A stretch of DNA of 64,000 bases from Girardinichthys multiradiatus (Eukaryota; Chordata; Actinopteri; Cyprinodontiformes; Goodeidae): NCBI RefSeq assembly GCF_021462225.1, contig NC_061816.1, positions 25,901,049-25,965,048 of the forward strand, read 5' to 3'. Made by a program: the position numbers and the translations under genes. The notes beneath the pieces were generated by a model that did not search any database, was not told where the DNA came from, and saw only the letters and a program-made list of their open reading frames with translations. This document shows positions 34,019 to 45,696 of the stretch, in pieces; within the stretch, counting starts at the first letter, position 1; the number at the start of each line of letters is the position of its first letter.

Positions 34019-35260
34019 CTAGAATGTTTCTTTAGCACCATCAGGTCGGAAGATCTTGCGGTGAAGCACACCATCCTTCTCCACCAGGCAATCCCACTGC
34101 TTCAAGAGTGCTAACAGAGGTGAAGGTAGGTTCTTTCGCTCTGTGCGGTCAGGTCGTTGCTTGCGGCCCAATAAGGACCAAAGCTCCTGCAAAACTGGGT
34201 CAGCATGTTGTAATATTTGCATATGCTTGATAGTGCGCTCGGGGAGAACTGTAATAGCAGCTTGGGTGACTTCTTCTGTAACCATCATCAGCTGCAGTGA
34301 CTCAGGCAGGCTGCTTCCTGTGACAAGAGCACCAACCTGTTCTCCAGTAGATGAAAACTGTCTGGAGAGGGCATCTGCATTCCTATTTGTCCACCCTGAA
34401 CGGTATTGGATCTTAAAATCAAAGGAGGCAAGTTTTGCAGCCCATCTGTATTCAGTGGCAACCAGCTTGGCAGTGCTTAGATAACTGAGGGGGTTGTTAT
34501 CAATGAATTCAAGAACCCCTCATGACGACTACTAAATCGAGGCACGTGACGTCGCCCGGTACGGCGGAGCCGGGGTCCCAACCTGGAGCCAGGCATGGGG
34601 TCGGGACTCGTCAGAGAGCGACTGGTGGCCGAATGAGAGACATGAGGCCATCTGCCAGTGGGCCCACCACTTGCAGGGGGAACCATGAGGGACCGGTGCA
34701 AAGAGGATTGGTCGGCGGACGAAAGTGAAGACCTTGGCGGCCCGATCGCCGGATGCTTAGGCTGGCTCTAGGGACGTGAATCCTGGACGCCTTCCTCGGG
34801 AGGTGTTCCAGGCACGTCCCAACAGGAGGAGCCCCAGAGGACGGCCCAGGAGACGCTGGAGGGACTATGTTTCTCGGCTGACCTGGGAACGCCTTGGGCT
34901 CCCCCTGGAGGAACTGGAGGAGGTGTCTGGGGAGAAGGACATCTGGGCGTCTCTGCTGAGTCTGCTGCCCCCACGAACTGGTCCCGGATAAAGCAAAAGA
35001 TGACGAGTACGAGTACGAGGGTTGTTATCAGTGAATACAAGACATTTATGCCTCAACAAGTACTCTCTGAATTTCTCAGTCATGGCCCATTTAAGGGCTA
35101 AAAACTCAAGTTTCATTGAGCTGTAGTTGTCCATGTTGGTTTCAGTTGGTCTTAGTCCTCGGCTGGCATAAGCAATGGGACGCACCACCCCGTCCTGTTG
35201 TTGGGAGAGGACAGTCCCCAAACCACCATTGCTCGCTTCAACCTCCAGAATAAAAGGCAA
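34019..35260 (-). pseudogene. Gypsy RNase H and linker, split
   Basis: The RNase H block (35260-35019) shows ILEVEASNGGLG, where the usual first catalytic Asp (VDAS) is Glu, then KLEFLALKWA and VFTDNNP. Coding picks up again after the inserted LINE fragment and runs to 34019 (tether and start of the H2C2 region). The Asp-to-Glu change and the insertion both argue against activity. Confidence 0.85.
34515..35018 (+). mobile_element. Short non-LTR element in gypsy RNase H
   Basis: About 504 bp flanked by 24-base direct repeats (34491-34514 and 35019-35042) with two mismatches. The repeats are target duplications of the LINE type. The 3' part encodes WRDYVSRLTWERLGLPLEEL and SLLPPRTGPG, the C-terminal end of a fish LINE ORF2. 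It ends in a simple GACGAGTACGAGTACGA tail. The 5' part looks like a LINE 5' region, so it may be an internally deleted copy. The clade is uncertain (RTE- or I-like). Confidence 0.8.
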
Positions 35261-35345
35261 AGAAAAGTCAGCGAAGGCAAGCAGGTGAAGAAGTCCGCCT
35301 TCTTTTCAATTCCTGAAAGCTCTTTGGTGTTCCTCAGTTCAGCTC

Positions 35346-36508
35346 TCATTGATGTCCTGTCCTGGCCGCTTCTTTGCTTTTGATCCTCCAAGCTGTCCCA
35401 CAAGTTGGTGAAGGGGAGCAGCCAGCGAAGCCTGCAACAAACCGTCGATAGTAACTTGCGAACCCAAGGAAAGACCTCAGCTCAGTGACTGTAGTGGGCC
35501 ACTGCCAACTGACCACTGCCTCAATTTTAGATGGATCAGTTGTAACACATTTGTTAGAAATGACATGGCCCAAGTATTTGACCTCTGGCTGAAGAAAGGA
35601 GCACTTTTTCAGCTTCGCCTTGAGACCCTCCTTCTTTAAACGTTCCAGCACGGTCCCCAGGCGCTCCAGATGCTGTGCCACAGTGAAAGAAAACACAACT
35701 ATGTCATCAAGGTACAGCAGCAAAGACTGATTCTGTTGGTCAGAGAAAATGCGCTGCATAAGTCTCTGAAATGTACTGGGTGCATTACAAATGGCATTCT
35801 ATTCCATTCGAATAGACCAAATGGGGTATAGAACGTCGTTTTGTGACAATCTGCTTCTGTAACAGGTACCTGATTGTACCCACTTGGCAAGTCTAAGGTA
35901 GAGATCCAACAAGCACCTGTAAGTGCATCCAAAGATTCTTCGATGCGTGGTAGTGGGAAGGCGTCTTTGCGGGTTTTGCTATTAAGCCGTCGGTAATCCA
36001 CACACATCCTCAAACTAACATCCTTCTTTTTGACGAGCACAATGGGGGATGCATAAGGGGTGCTGCTCTCTCTGATCACACCAATACTAAGTAGCTGGTT
36101 AATATGGTTCTGTACTGTTTCAGTGTCTGATGGTGGTATACGCCGGTAACGCTGTTTTACAGGGGCCTCATCAACAAGGGGTATGTCATGACTAATGATG
36201 TTCGTACACACCAAGTCACCATCATGTTCTGCAAAAATTGGTGAGTATTCCCTAAGAAAACTCCACACCTGGCCCTGGTCCGTGCTGGGCAGTTGGTCCT
36301 GCACATCTGGGGCTACAACCTGAGAAGACACCTTAGCTGCGTAGGACGGCTCTTCTGTAACACCAGCCGGAAGGCTGATAACATTCACATGGTGTAAAGT
36401 ACCTACAATAGTACGTGGGTAAAGCAAGATATCTGTAGTGCCTACAATGACAATTGGTATGCAGGCTGTGCCTCTACTCACACGGACGAGAGCAGGAGAA
36501 GCAAGCAA
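35346..36508 (-). pseudogene. Gypsy reverse transcriptase, frameshifted
   Basis: The fingers and palm (36508-35699) include YRRLNSKT, STLDLPSGYNQ with the first catalytic Asp, and TPFGLFEWNRMPF. The frame shifts near 35790. The YLDDIVVF catalytic motif and thumb (FLGFASYYRRF) follow at 35759-35346. Confidence 0.93.
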
Positions 36509-36523
36509 ACCCCCAGGTAGCCC

Positions 36524-37114
36524 TTATTCAAGGGGCTCAAACAGTACAGTCTGGGAAAATTGATCAGCACACATAGTACCCACAAGTTTCATTACCCCAC
36601 CCGGAATCCTGCATGCTCTAGGACCCCGCACCTTTACTTTGCCCACACAGTCTGGTTGACCCAGCAAGCTTGCTTTATGGCACTTTTGCAATGCAGGCCA
36701 GATTTCACGAGGGGCATAAGGCACATTGTCCTGACAAAAAAATTCTGCACCGTGCTGCACAAAAAGCTCATCATAGTATTTTTGGATTACATTCATGCCT
36801 AAAACACCTGGGGTTGAAGGCACTTGGCCAGGGGGGTCTTTTACAATTAATACCCCACAACTTGGGATGTCTTTGCCACAAAGTTTAACACTAAGCTGTA
36901 TATAGCCAATGTAAGGAATATTTAACTCATTTGCAGCCTTAAGCTGCAACCAGTGACACAAGCGAAGGCTACCAGGACTTACAGACTCAAAGTGATCATT
37001 AAAGAAACTTTCTGTGAGGGTCGACACCATAGAGCCAGTGTCAATTAGACAGGGCACCTGAACACCTCCCAAACACACATCTAAATTTGGACATGATGCA
37101 ACAAGCTTGGGCAC
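36524..37114 (-). pseudogene. Gypsy aspartic protease region
   Basis: Retropepsin-like domain with the catalytic LIDTGSMVS and a later GVLGMNVI flap-end pattern. It is open for 196 codons and ends just before the reverse transcriptase frame. Confidence 0.85.
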
Positions 37115-37532
37115 TTCCCTGCTGTTACATGGTGCTCTGATTGAGCCTATAGTGACCCCACCCGCTCAGCAATTCAGTGGGAACTAGTTTTCCATGACCA
37201 AAGAGTTATGAGAAGGAGCACGTACACCATCACATTCCCTAGCACTCTGTGGGTGAGGTTGACTAAGAAAAGCAATACTCTGAGTGAGTTGATTTAATTG
37301 CTCTTGTTGTCGTACCAACATTTCATGCAGATCCCTCAATTCTGATCCTTGATCCCTTGGACTAGCCTGAGAACCATGGACAGCATAGTGAAACCCTAGT
37401 GATGGGACTGAGAAACTCTGACCCCTACCACCTACCTACCAAAGAGGAAACAAGATTCCAAAGTTTTACAAAATTTATTAATGTGCCAAACAAGTCAATA
37501 GTTAAAAAGATTTATTTTAATTTCCAGTATTA

Positions 37533-39144
37533 CAGGTCCTTCTCAAAATATTAGCATATATTGTGATAAAGTTCATTATTTTCCATATTGTAATGATGAA
37601 AATTTAACATTCATATATTTTAGATTCATTGCACACTAACTGAAATATTTCAGGTCTTTTATTGTCTTAATATGGATGATTTTGGCATACAGCTCATGAA
37701 AACCCAAAATTCCTATCTCACAAAATTAGCATATTTCATCCGACCAATAAAAGAAAAGTGTTTTTAATACAAAAAACGTCAACCTTCAAATAATCATGTA
37801 CAGTTATGCACTCAATACTTGGTCGGGAATCCTTTGGCAGAAATGACTGCTTCAATGCGGCGTGGCATGGAGGCAATCAGCCTGTGGCACTGCTGAGGTC
37901 TTATGGAGGCCCAGGATGCTTCGATAGCGGCCTTTAGCTCATCCAGAGTGTTGGGTCTTGAGTCTCTCAACGTTCTCTTCACAATATCCCACAGATTCTC
38001 TATGGGGTTCAGGTCAGGAGAGTTGGCAGGCCAATTGAGCACAGTGATACCATGGTCAGTAAACCATTTACCAGTGGTTTTGGCACTGTGAGCAGGTGCC
38101 AGGTCGTGCTGAAAAATGAAATCTTCATCTCCATAAAGCTTTTTAGCAGATGGAAGCATGAAGTGCTCCAAAATCTCCTGATAGCTAGCTGCATTGACCC
38201 TGCCCTTGATAAAACACAGTGGACCAACACCAGCAGCTGACACGGCACCCCAGACCATCACTGACTGTGGGTACTTGACACTGGACTTCTGGCATTTTGG
38301 CATTTCCTTCTCCCCAGTCTTCCTCCAGACTCTGGCACCTTGATTTCTGAATGACATGCAGAATTTGCTTTCATCTGAAAAAAGTACTTTGGACCACTGA
38401 GCAACAGTCCAGTGCTGCTTCTCTGTAGCCCAGGTCAGGCGCTTCTGCTGCTGTTTCTAGTTCAAAAGTGGCTTGACCTGGGGAATGCGGCACCTGTAGC
38501 CCATTTCCTGCACACGCCTGTGCACGGTGGCTCTGGATGTTTCTACTCCAGACTCAGTCCACTGCTTCCGCAGGTCCCCCAAGGTCTGGATTCGGCCCTT
38601 CTCCACAATCTTCCTCAGGGTCCGGTCACCTCTTCTCGTTGTGCAGCGTTTTCTGCCACACTTTTTCCTTCCCACAGACTTCCCACTGAGGTGCCTTGAT
38701 ACAGCACTCTGGGAACAGCCTATTCGTTCAGAAATTTCTTTCTGTGTCTTACCCTCTTGCTTGAGGGTGTCAATAGTGGCCTTCTGGACAGCAGTCAGGT
38801 CGGCAGTCTTACCCATGATTGGGGTTTTGAGTGATGAACCAGGCTGGGAGTTTTAAAGGCCTCAGGAATCTTTTGCAGGTGTTTAGAGTTAACTCGTTGA
38901 TTCAGATGATTAGGTTCATAGCTCGTTTAGAGACCCTTTTAATGATATGCTAATTTTGTGAGATAGGAATTTTGGGTTTTCATGAGCTGTATGCCAAAAT
39001 CATCCGTATTAAGACAATAAAAGACCTGAAATATTTCAGTTAGTGTGCAATGAATCTAAAATATATGAATGTTAAATTTTCATCATGACATTATGGAAAA
39101 TAATGAACTTTATCACAATATGCTAATATTTTGAGAAGGACCTG
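37533..39144 (-). mobile_element. Tc1-type transposon, copy B
   Basis: 1612 bp, inverted relative to copies A and C, flanked by TA at 37531-37532 and 39145-39146. It has the same long terminal inverted repeats and is inserted at the edge of the gypsy remnant. Confidence 0.97.
37812..38816 (-). pseudogene. Tc1-type transposase with one stop
   Basis: Same 335-codon span as copies A and C. It starts MGKTADLTAV at 38816. A single in-frame TAG at 38457-38459 (Gln codon in the other copies) ends the protein after the DNA-binding half. The catalytic half is otherwise open. A Gly-to-Arg change follows the first catalytic block. Confidence 0.95.
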
Positions 39145-39146
39145 TA

Positions 39147-39462
39147 TATGAGAGCCTAGAACCTTATGGTCAAAGGGGGACAGTGAAACACGCTTCATTT
39201 GTATAGGGTGCCGTTTGTAAAGTTACACAGTCAAAAACTGACAGCAATATTTTGAGGTATTTAGCCTGTCATAAGAAAAAGAAAATGGGGGTTCACTTAG
39301 ATTACAAACTAAATATTTAGCTCCAAACAAAATATTTAGTTAGCAAGTGCTGGAGTTGTCCTTCTAAACTCCTGCGTGTTCGTTTATTTGGTCAAAGCAT
39401 CTTAATTCTGCACGAGAAAAACTAAACTTAAATGTCTAAGAAAACAAAACACGGACAAGAGG
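39147..39462. other. No recognisable feature
   Basis: Flank between Tc1 copy B and the putative LTR of ERV1. Nothing supported is seen. Confidence 0.4.
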
Positions 39463-39938
39463 TTGAAGCTGATTGACCCGGCCGGGGAAGAGAGGTGCTG
39501 CATCTGCGTAGTCAGGAACACATCTGTTTTTCTCTCCCCTGCACCGTTCTTTTATTGAACACACATACTACAGGAAATATACATTTTACATTTGTTGTGC
39601 AGCCTTTTCTCAGTTTCTCACACATTCCTTTGCTGAAGGACAGTTTCTCACACGTCTTCATGAATCTTCAGGGAGAGGAGTTACCATGCCTCCCTAATAT
39701 ACTGGTGGCTTCTCACGATACAGACAGAAAACACCTGCAAGCTTTAACCTTGAATAATAAACACTCATTGTGTGACCACAATAGAAGCTACTGTTTAAGG
39801 ATTTTTCTAACTGTCAAAAGCATAACTAAAAACTCCTAATAATAATCAATCTATAAGCAGCAAATCCCAAAAATATCTTAGTTTTAGTTACTAATGATAA
39901 GTCATTTATATTAATTATAAGGCTTTTATATTTCCACA
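39463..39938 (-). mobile_element. Probable 3' LTR of ERV1
   Basis: On the minus strand a purine run (AAAAGGGGGATT) precedes TGTGGAAATATAAAAGCC at 39938, fitting a polypurine tract, an LTR start and a TATA-like box. An AATAAA signal lies at about 39553 (complement TTTATT). The far end is a guess (TGAAGCTGATTGACC on the plus strand). No matching 5' LTR is in the window. Confidence 0.45.
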
Positions 39939-40086
39939 AATCCCCCTTTTGAAGTCTGTTAAGACTTCACTAAAAGAATACAAAAAGTAAACGTCTATAC
40001 CAGAAGCCTAAGCACAACAGACTCGAATTAAATTCTTAACAACCCTTCATGTTCCTCGTCGTCATCAGGGATAGCCAACAAAGGCA

Positions 40087-41542
40087 TCATATGTGTGTGG
40101 TTGCCTTGCCTTCAATAGTTGCATTAATAAAGCGAACAATCAAAGATCTAATACATGGTACACAACAACATCCACACGTTACCATAATAGCAACAAAAAC
40201 AGCAATAGATATAAACAATGACATAATTAACCCTTTCCAGTGTCCAAACATACCAGTCATCCAGTCTTTGAACGGATTGTCTATTCCTGAGTGCTCATGC
40301 ATAGTGGCTGAAAGTGTTTTTAACCCTTCTAAAGCTTTTGAGATGGAACCATCAGGGGTATTATTGGGTATGAAAATACAACATGTCTCCAAACATAGCA
40401 CATACGCCCCCCTTTTCTGCTAGACGCATATCCAGCGCCATCCTATTTTGTACTGACATAAGAGAAGTAGGTCCTGATTGATCAGCGAGTCCCTCAACTG
40501 CATCTCGAGTTAAGTTCGCGAGGCGTAGGATATTGTAATGAAGATAATTGATGCGGTCGACATTCTTGTTAGAGGTCACAGGGAAAAGGGCAGCAATGAT
40601 TGGTATATTCTCAAATGCGCATGCCACACTATCTGATTTACTTTGTTCTTTGGCAGTCTGAGCGATCCATTGGATCCAGAGGTTATCTTCAGCATACCCT
40701 GTCGCCATCTGGATAATTTCTATGGGTTTTAAAGTGGAATAATCTATTTTAACTACTCTCGGGTCGGTTGGAGGTTCCGCAGTGGGTTTACTTCCAGCAG
40801 AGGACTGTGTGGAAGAGGTGCCCGGGGTGGATTGCATGGTTTGCATTTTCCAATTGATTTTGATCATTCCTTGTGCATCTGGCCCTGATTGCCAAACCCC
40901 TAGTGTCAGATAGTCATTGCTTGGGGTGCCGTATCGGCGATTAATACCTTTTAGAGAGAGAAGGAGAGGATTTACTCCCTTCCCTCCTTTTGTGGATCCT
41001 AACGCGTTCCGTTGGATACCAACCTTTTCTTGGATGTCATGAGGGACATATTCTTCAGTGGGGTTCCACCCTGACCCAGACCAGCCGGCCACATAACTCC
41101 AACTGCTGCATAGAGTTCCCGTCCCGTCGGGATTACTCATTTTGCACTGGTTCGATGCCTGTTGGTTCATGCATACATAAACCTCATGCCCTCTCCAGGC
41201 TATTTGGTTGCCCCCACATTTAATGACGTCGCACAAGTTAAATTGAAACGTGGTGGTATCCCCATACGTGTAGTTTAATTCCAACCCCCCATAATATTTG
41301 AGACACGCGTCTGGACGCGGAGAGGGGCTGCGTTTCGACACCTTGTTTTCAGGATTACCGGAGCATGTCTGGAAAGGAAGTTCACACAACAATCCAAAAA
41401 TCAATGTAACAATAGAAAAGGAAAGAATGCATGAACCTCTCAAAATCCAACCCATATGGGGCCTGGGTCCTAACTTTTGATCTCCCATTCTTTTCAAAGG
41501 TACCTGTAAAGGAAGATAAGGATTAACAATATGGTGAAACAC
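40087..41542 (-). pseudogene. ERV1 envelope gene
   Basis: Minus-strand retroviral env. The N-terminal part has a signal-like hydrophobic stretch (about residues 30-52) and a Cys-rich surface region. The transmembrane subunit has the heptad region, the QNRMALDM block, the CX6CC cysteine cluster and a membrane anchor followed by a Cys-rich cytoplasmic start (CGCCCVPC). A frameshift lies within the CX6CC region near 40380-40400, and one residue is inserted near the QNRMALDM block. The gamma/epsilon-type TM layout resembles fish env genes such as percomORF. It is broken and not a functional env. Confidence 0.85.
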
Positions 41543-41816
41543 AAAAATAACTTTTTTTTTTTTTAGTTCAGAGTGTTCAGTTCAGTTCTCGGTGGGAGAG
41601 CAGCTACAACCACCAGTGAAAGAGAGGAAAGCTCGATCACATCCGCCTCTTCTGTGTGATGTCCTGGTCTTCACTCACAGGTGTAGACTGACCTGGAGCT
41701 GAGTGGTCTCACCAGGGGATTATTCTGCCCCTATTGGTGGGACCACTGATTTAACGGTGCACCTAAGGTGTAGACTAACCTTTAGGTGTAAATGAACGCT
41801 TTCTCACCCTAGGGGA

Positions 41817-43825
41817 TTATTCTGCCCCTTGAATTGGGTGAGAAAGGTCTTGAGGTGTGCTGGTGTTGTCCCTCAGGTTCTGCTGGACCTCTGGCAGCGA
41901 TCTCTGTGGTGCCTCTGCTGCTGCACACTGGCTCCAATGATACCACGTGTCTCCTTTGCCCTTGACCCTCACCGCATGTGAGGTTCTCTCTGTGACCTGG
42001 AATGGACCCGTCCACCTGGGCTCTGACCACTTCCGTTTGATGACTTTCAGAAGGATCCACTCCGCGTCTGAGGTTGTGGCTCGAGCCTCGGATGGTTGGG
42101 CGGCCACCTGTTTTGAGAATGCTGCAACCAAGCTGTGGAGAGATCTATAGTAATCACGGTGAGACATAGATTGTTCACATTCAGTCAGAAAAGGTAACCT
42201 GGTTTTTGGGCCTGGAAAAGGTCTTCCAGTCTGTAGTTCATGGGGCGTCAACTCATGTCTCTGGCTCACTGAGCTCCTTACTTACATCAAAGCTAAAGGT
42301 AATGCTGTGACCCAATTCATTTTGGTCTGTGCACAGATTTTAGCCAATTTGGTTTTGAGTGTTTGATTCATCCTCTCCACCTTACCCTGGGACTGTGAAT
42401 GGTACACTGTCCCAAAAGAATGTCTCAGTCCCAGGAACTTTTCAACCTCTCTAAGTTCTTCATTTTTAAAGTGTGTGCCGTTATCTGACCTGATTTTCGC
42501 AGGAAAACCGTGCCTGGGGATGTAGTGATTAATCAGACACTTCACCACTGTTTTGCTGTCTTCCTTTTTTGCTGGCCAGGCCTCAGGCCATCCTGTGAAT
42601 GCATCCACACATACCAACAGATATCTGAACCCATTCACTCTCTCAGTCATATCTATATAGTCAATGATGATTTCTTTCCCTGCAATAGGATCCACTGGGA
42701 ATTTCCCTGGCGCTGGCTTCAGGGTAGGTTTGGCATTGAACTGTCTGCAAATTTCACATGAGTTTATCCAATGCACTGCCATTGGTTTTAAATAAGGATG
42801 CCACCAATGTTCGAGATTTTTCAGCATCTGTGTGGTTCCTACATGCCCCATGCCATGGGCTTCCTCCAGGGCTGCTGTAGTGAGCCCTGGTGGCAGGATT
42901 GGACGTCCGTCTGGACTCCTCCAAAGTCCGTTTTGGTCCTCACTGCCTCCTCTCGCCTTCCACATCGACTTTTCTTCTGGTGAGGCCCCTTTTTGTAGTT
43001 TCACTACTTCCTCCAGAGTGGGCTCTGGTGTCCACCCTACCTCTGAACAAAATATATTTTTTGGTTGATACCCAGCACACTGCTTCGCTGCTTGATCTGC
43101 CGCCTGATTCCCCAGTGCTACTCTGGTATCACTGCTGTCATGTCCTTTACACTTGATAACTGCCACCTCCTGTGGTAAGAGCAATGCTTCAGCCAACCTT
43201 CTCATTTCCTGTTCATGCTTGATGGGTTTCTGTCCTGCTGTCCTGAACCCTGTTCTCAACCATTGCTTCAGTTCAACATGCACTGCGCCTGTGTAAATGT
43301 TTATTTTTTGTCCTTCTCCTAATTCTAGGGCCACGATCACTGCCAAAACCTCTGCTTTCTGTGCTGATTGTGTGTCTGTCAGCCTTTCCGCTTTCACTGT
43401 TACAAAGTCTGTCCCTGTGTCCTCCACAACTGCATACGCTGCTTTCAGTCCTTCTGTGTCATGTCTGAAACAGCTACCATCTGTATACAGGTTTCTTGCC
43501 TCTGTTAAGGATGTGCTTTGTAAATCTGGTCTGATTTTTTCATTAAACTCCGCTTTTTCTGCACAGACATGTGGTTCTCCTGATGTCATTCTGTCTGCCA
43601 TGTTTATGCCTTCATGTGTGTATGTGATGTTGGGAGCTTCCAGCACCTTGCTCAGTCTCTGTTGTCTTAGTGGTGATAGTGTGAATGTCTTTTAGTTCAC
43701 AAAAGCCACTACTCCATGTGATGTGAGAATGTGGAGTGAGTGTCCCATAACTACATGGGCTGTTTTCTGGATTATTTTAGCCATCCCTGCTGCATGTCTG
43801 GTGCATTCATGATGTCTTTGTTCCA
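41817..43825 (-). pseudogene. ERV1 pol: RNase H and integrase
   Basis: From high to low coordinates: RT connection domain (about 43825-43690), RNase H with YTDGSC and QKAEVLAV, H2C2 zinc-binding region (HGMGHVG and CEICRQF), and integrase core with [14 protein letters not shown] and [10 protein letters not shown]. The frame breaks near 42280. It resumes to 41817 with the WTGPFQV C-terminal domain of gamma/epsilon-type integrases. The gene stops abruptly at 43825, where the ERV2 LTR begins. The polymerase palm, protease and gag are absent. Confidence 0.9.
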
Positions 43826-44484
43826 TGTTGTCCAACCGGGACTATAGGCCGTAAAAACTGAAATGAGTCAGCCGAGAGAACAACGTCGGTAACAAAGACG
43901 GAGATACCGTTCCAGTTCGAAAGGAGACTGGCGCGGGAAGCCAGCAAATAAGTTTAGCCGGACAGGAGTGTTGGAAGAAAGAAAGTGTCAGGTTTAATCA
44001 ACCTAAAATACCTATAACATCACAAAAAGACGAGAGAATTAGTTTCTTACTTGCTGCGAGGAGAATGGACAGAAATGTGCTTTCAGTTACAAATTTCCTA
44101 CCGCTCTGAAAACACATCTCTCCGACATCCTCTTTTTATTATCTTTAGGGTGGTCCCTTGTTACATGAACGTTGCTGCTCTTAAGGGTGAGGGAAGATAA
44201 AACAGCAACGTGACATAGGTCATGCACACCATTATCTTGTACAAACACGCTTGCATTGTCTCCATAATCTTAAGGTATGTGCGATTTTTGTTCAGCACAA
44301 TCAGCTGTTGTCTTTGTGATGTCCTCAACTGTGACTGCATCATCTCGATTCTACCTTTCCTCCTTGCCTGCAAACAACTCATCACATGTTTGCTTTCACA
44401 TACAACATGAAAGGTTATAAAAGTCAAATGGCAAAGGTAATAAAGAGAAAATGTAAGATAAATCTATATACAATTATTACAACA
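43826..44484 (-). mobile_element. 3' LTR of ERV2
   Basis: 659 bp with TGTTGTCC at the left edge and ACAACA at the right edge, so TG...CA on both strands. On the minus strand it is preceded by a polypurine tract (AAACAGGGGGGAAA) at about 44485-44498. It contains an AATAAA signal near 44135 and a TTATAA box near 44415. It abuts ERV1 pol directly. Confidence 0.75.
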
Positions 44485-44723
44485 TTTCCCCCCTGTTTAT
44501 CTTATATTTGCTCATATTATCATATCACTGAAACAGCCACTTCTTTTGGAGTTTTAACTGTAAGATCATTTTTCATGAGCACAAATATGATCACACTCAC
44601 AGGCACTTACTGACATTTAAACCAGTGAATCATATAGAGATGGATCTGGGTATAGGTCAGAAAAGTGGTCAGTTGGATCATCATCATCATCCTGATCCTT
44701 AAGTAGCGGATAGAGCTGGGTAA

Positions 44724-45405
44724 CTATCTTCCATAGGAGAAATAGCTGTGGTGATGAAGACTGTTAAGAAGAGAACGAAGGCAGGGAATACAACAACATC
44801 CACACAATGTCAAAATTCCAGCAAACACTGCAAAGGAAATGATTACTGATGATACTAAAACTTTATACTTCCCAAACACATCCAGCCAGGAGTCCCACAT
44901 CAAGGTGTGTACTCCAGAATGCTCCTCCATTTTGCCTTTTAAAGATCTCAAACCACCTTCTATGGCTTTTGTGAAGCTGCCATCAGCAGCAGTGTTGTTA
45001 GGTATAAATGTGCAGCATTGTTCTCCAAAAATCACACAAACTCCTCCTTTTTCAGCTAACATGTCCAAAGCAATTCTGTTCTGGAATGCCATCAGGGAAG
45101 TTGAAACCAATTGTTCATGGACAGCTTCAAACCCGCTTTGTGTCCAATTTCCTAGTTTTTGAACATTGTAGTGGATATAGTTGATCTCGTCTATGTTTTT
45201 GTTCATTGTACACCACTTGATTCAAATCCTGCGGCTACTTGATCAGCTAATTTATATTCATCAGGCACTCCTCGAGGTACCCCTATAGCATCTATGTGCG
45301 TAGGGACTCCTTCAGTCTGCTTACTTATTTACTTTTACAGTTGTAGTACACCATACTGCAGTGAGATTTCCTAATTTATTGCCTCTATCTGTCGTATTTA
45401 TACAT
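44724..45405 (-). pseudogene. ERV2 envelope, transmembrane part
   Basis: Minus-strand env C-terminal half. The pre-fusion region lies upstream of 45206 on the minus strand. It is followed by the heptad region, a QNRIALDM block, an intact CX6CC cluster and a membrane anchor with CGCCCIPC. It is closely related to ERV1 env. A stop at about 45207-45209 separates the fusion-side segment from the main frame. It continues on the far side of the LINE at 48398. Confidence 0.85.
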
Positions 45406-45696
45406 GAATGTTTAATCCTTAGTTTTCCTCATCCAAATTGCAAAGCACTAAAACCTCTTGTTTATTGTTTTGTACCGTCCACCAAGCCCTTATTCTCAAT
45501 TTTTAGATCAGTTTTCAGACCTTTTATCTGATTTAGTGTTAAATACAGATAAAGTTATTATAGTGGGGATTTTAACATTCATGTAGACGCTGAAAGTGAT
45601 AGCCTAAATATAGCGTTTAATGCTATATTAGACTCAATTGGCTTTGATCAAAACATTAACAAACCTACCCACCTTTGTCTTCATTCTCTGGACCTT

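Larger units (their letters stand above)
33096..37532 (-). mobile_element. Ty3/Gypsy retrotransposon, decayed
   Basis: Minus-strand gag-pol remnant with domains in order: gag C-terminal coiled coil (about 37440-37190), protease, reverse transcriptase, RNase H, zinc-binding H2C2 region and integrase. Several stops and frameshifts break it, and a LINE fragment is inserted at 34515-35018. LTRs were not identified. The stretch TTTCCAGTAT occurs at both ends (about 33108 and 37522) and may be trivial. Confidence 0.9.

Noticed and set aside
33096..37532. Gypsy LTR pair based on TTTCCAGTAT at both ends
   Set aside because: The match is only about 12 bases and could be chance.
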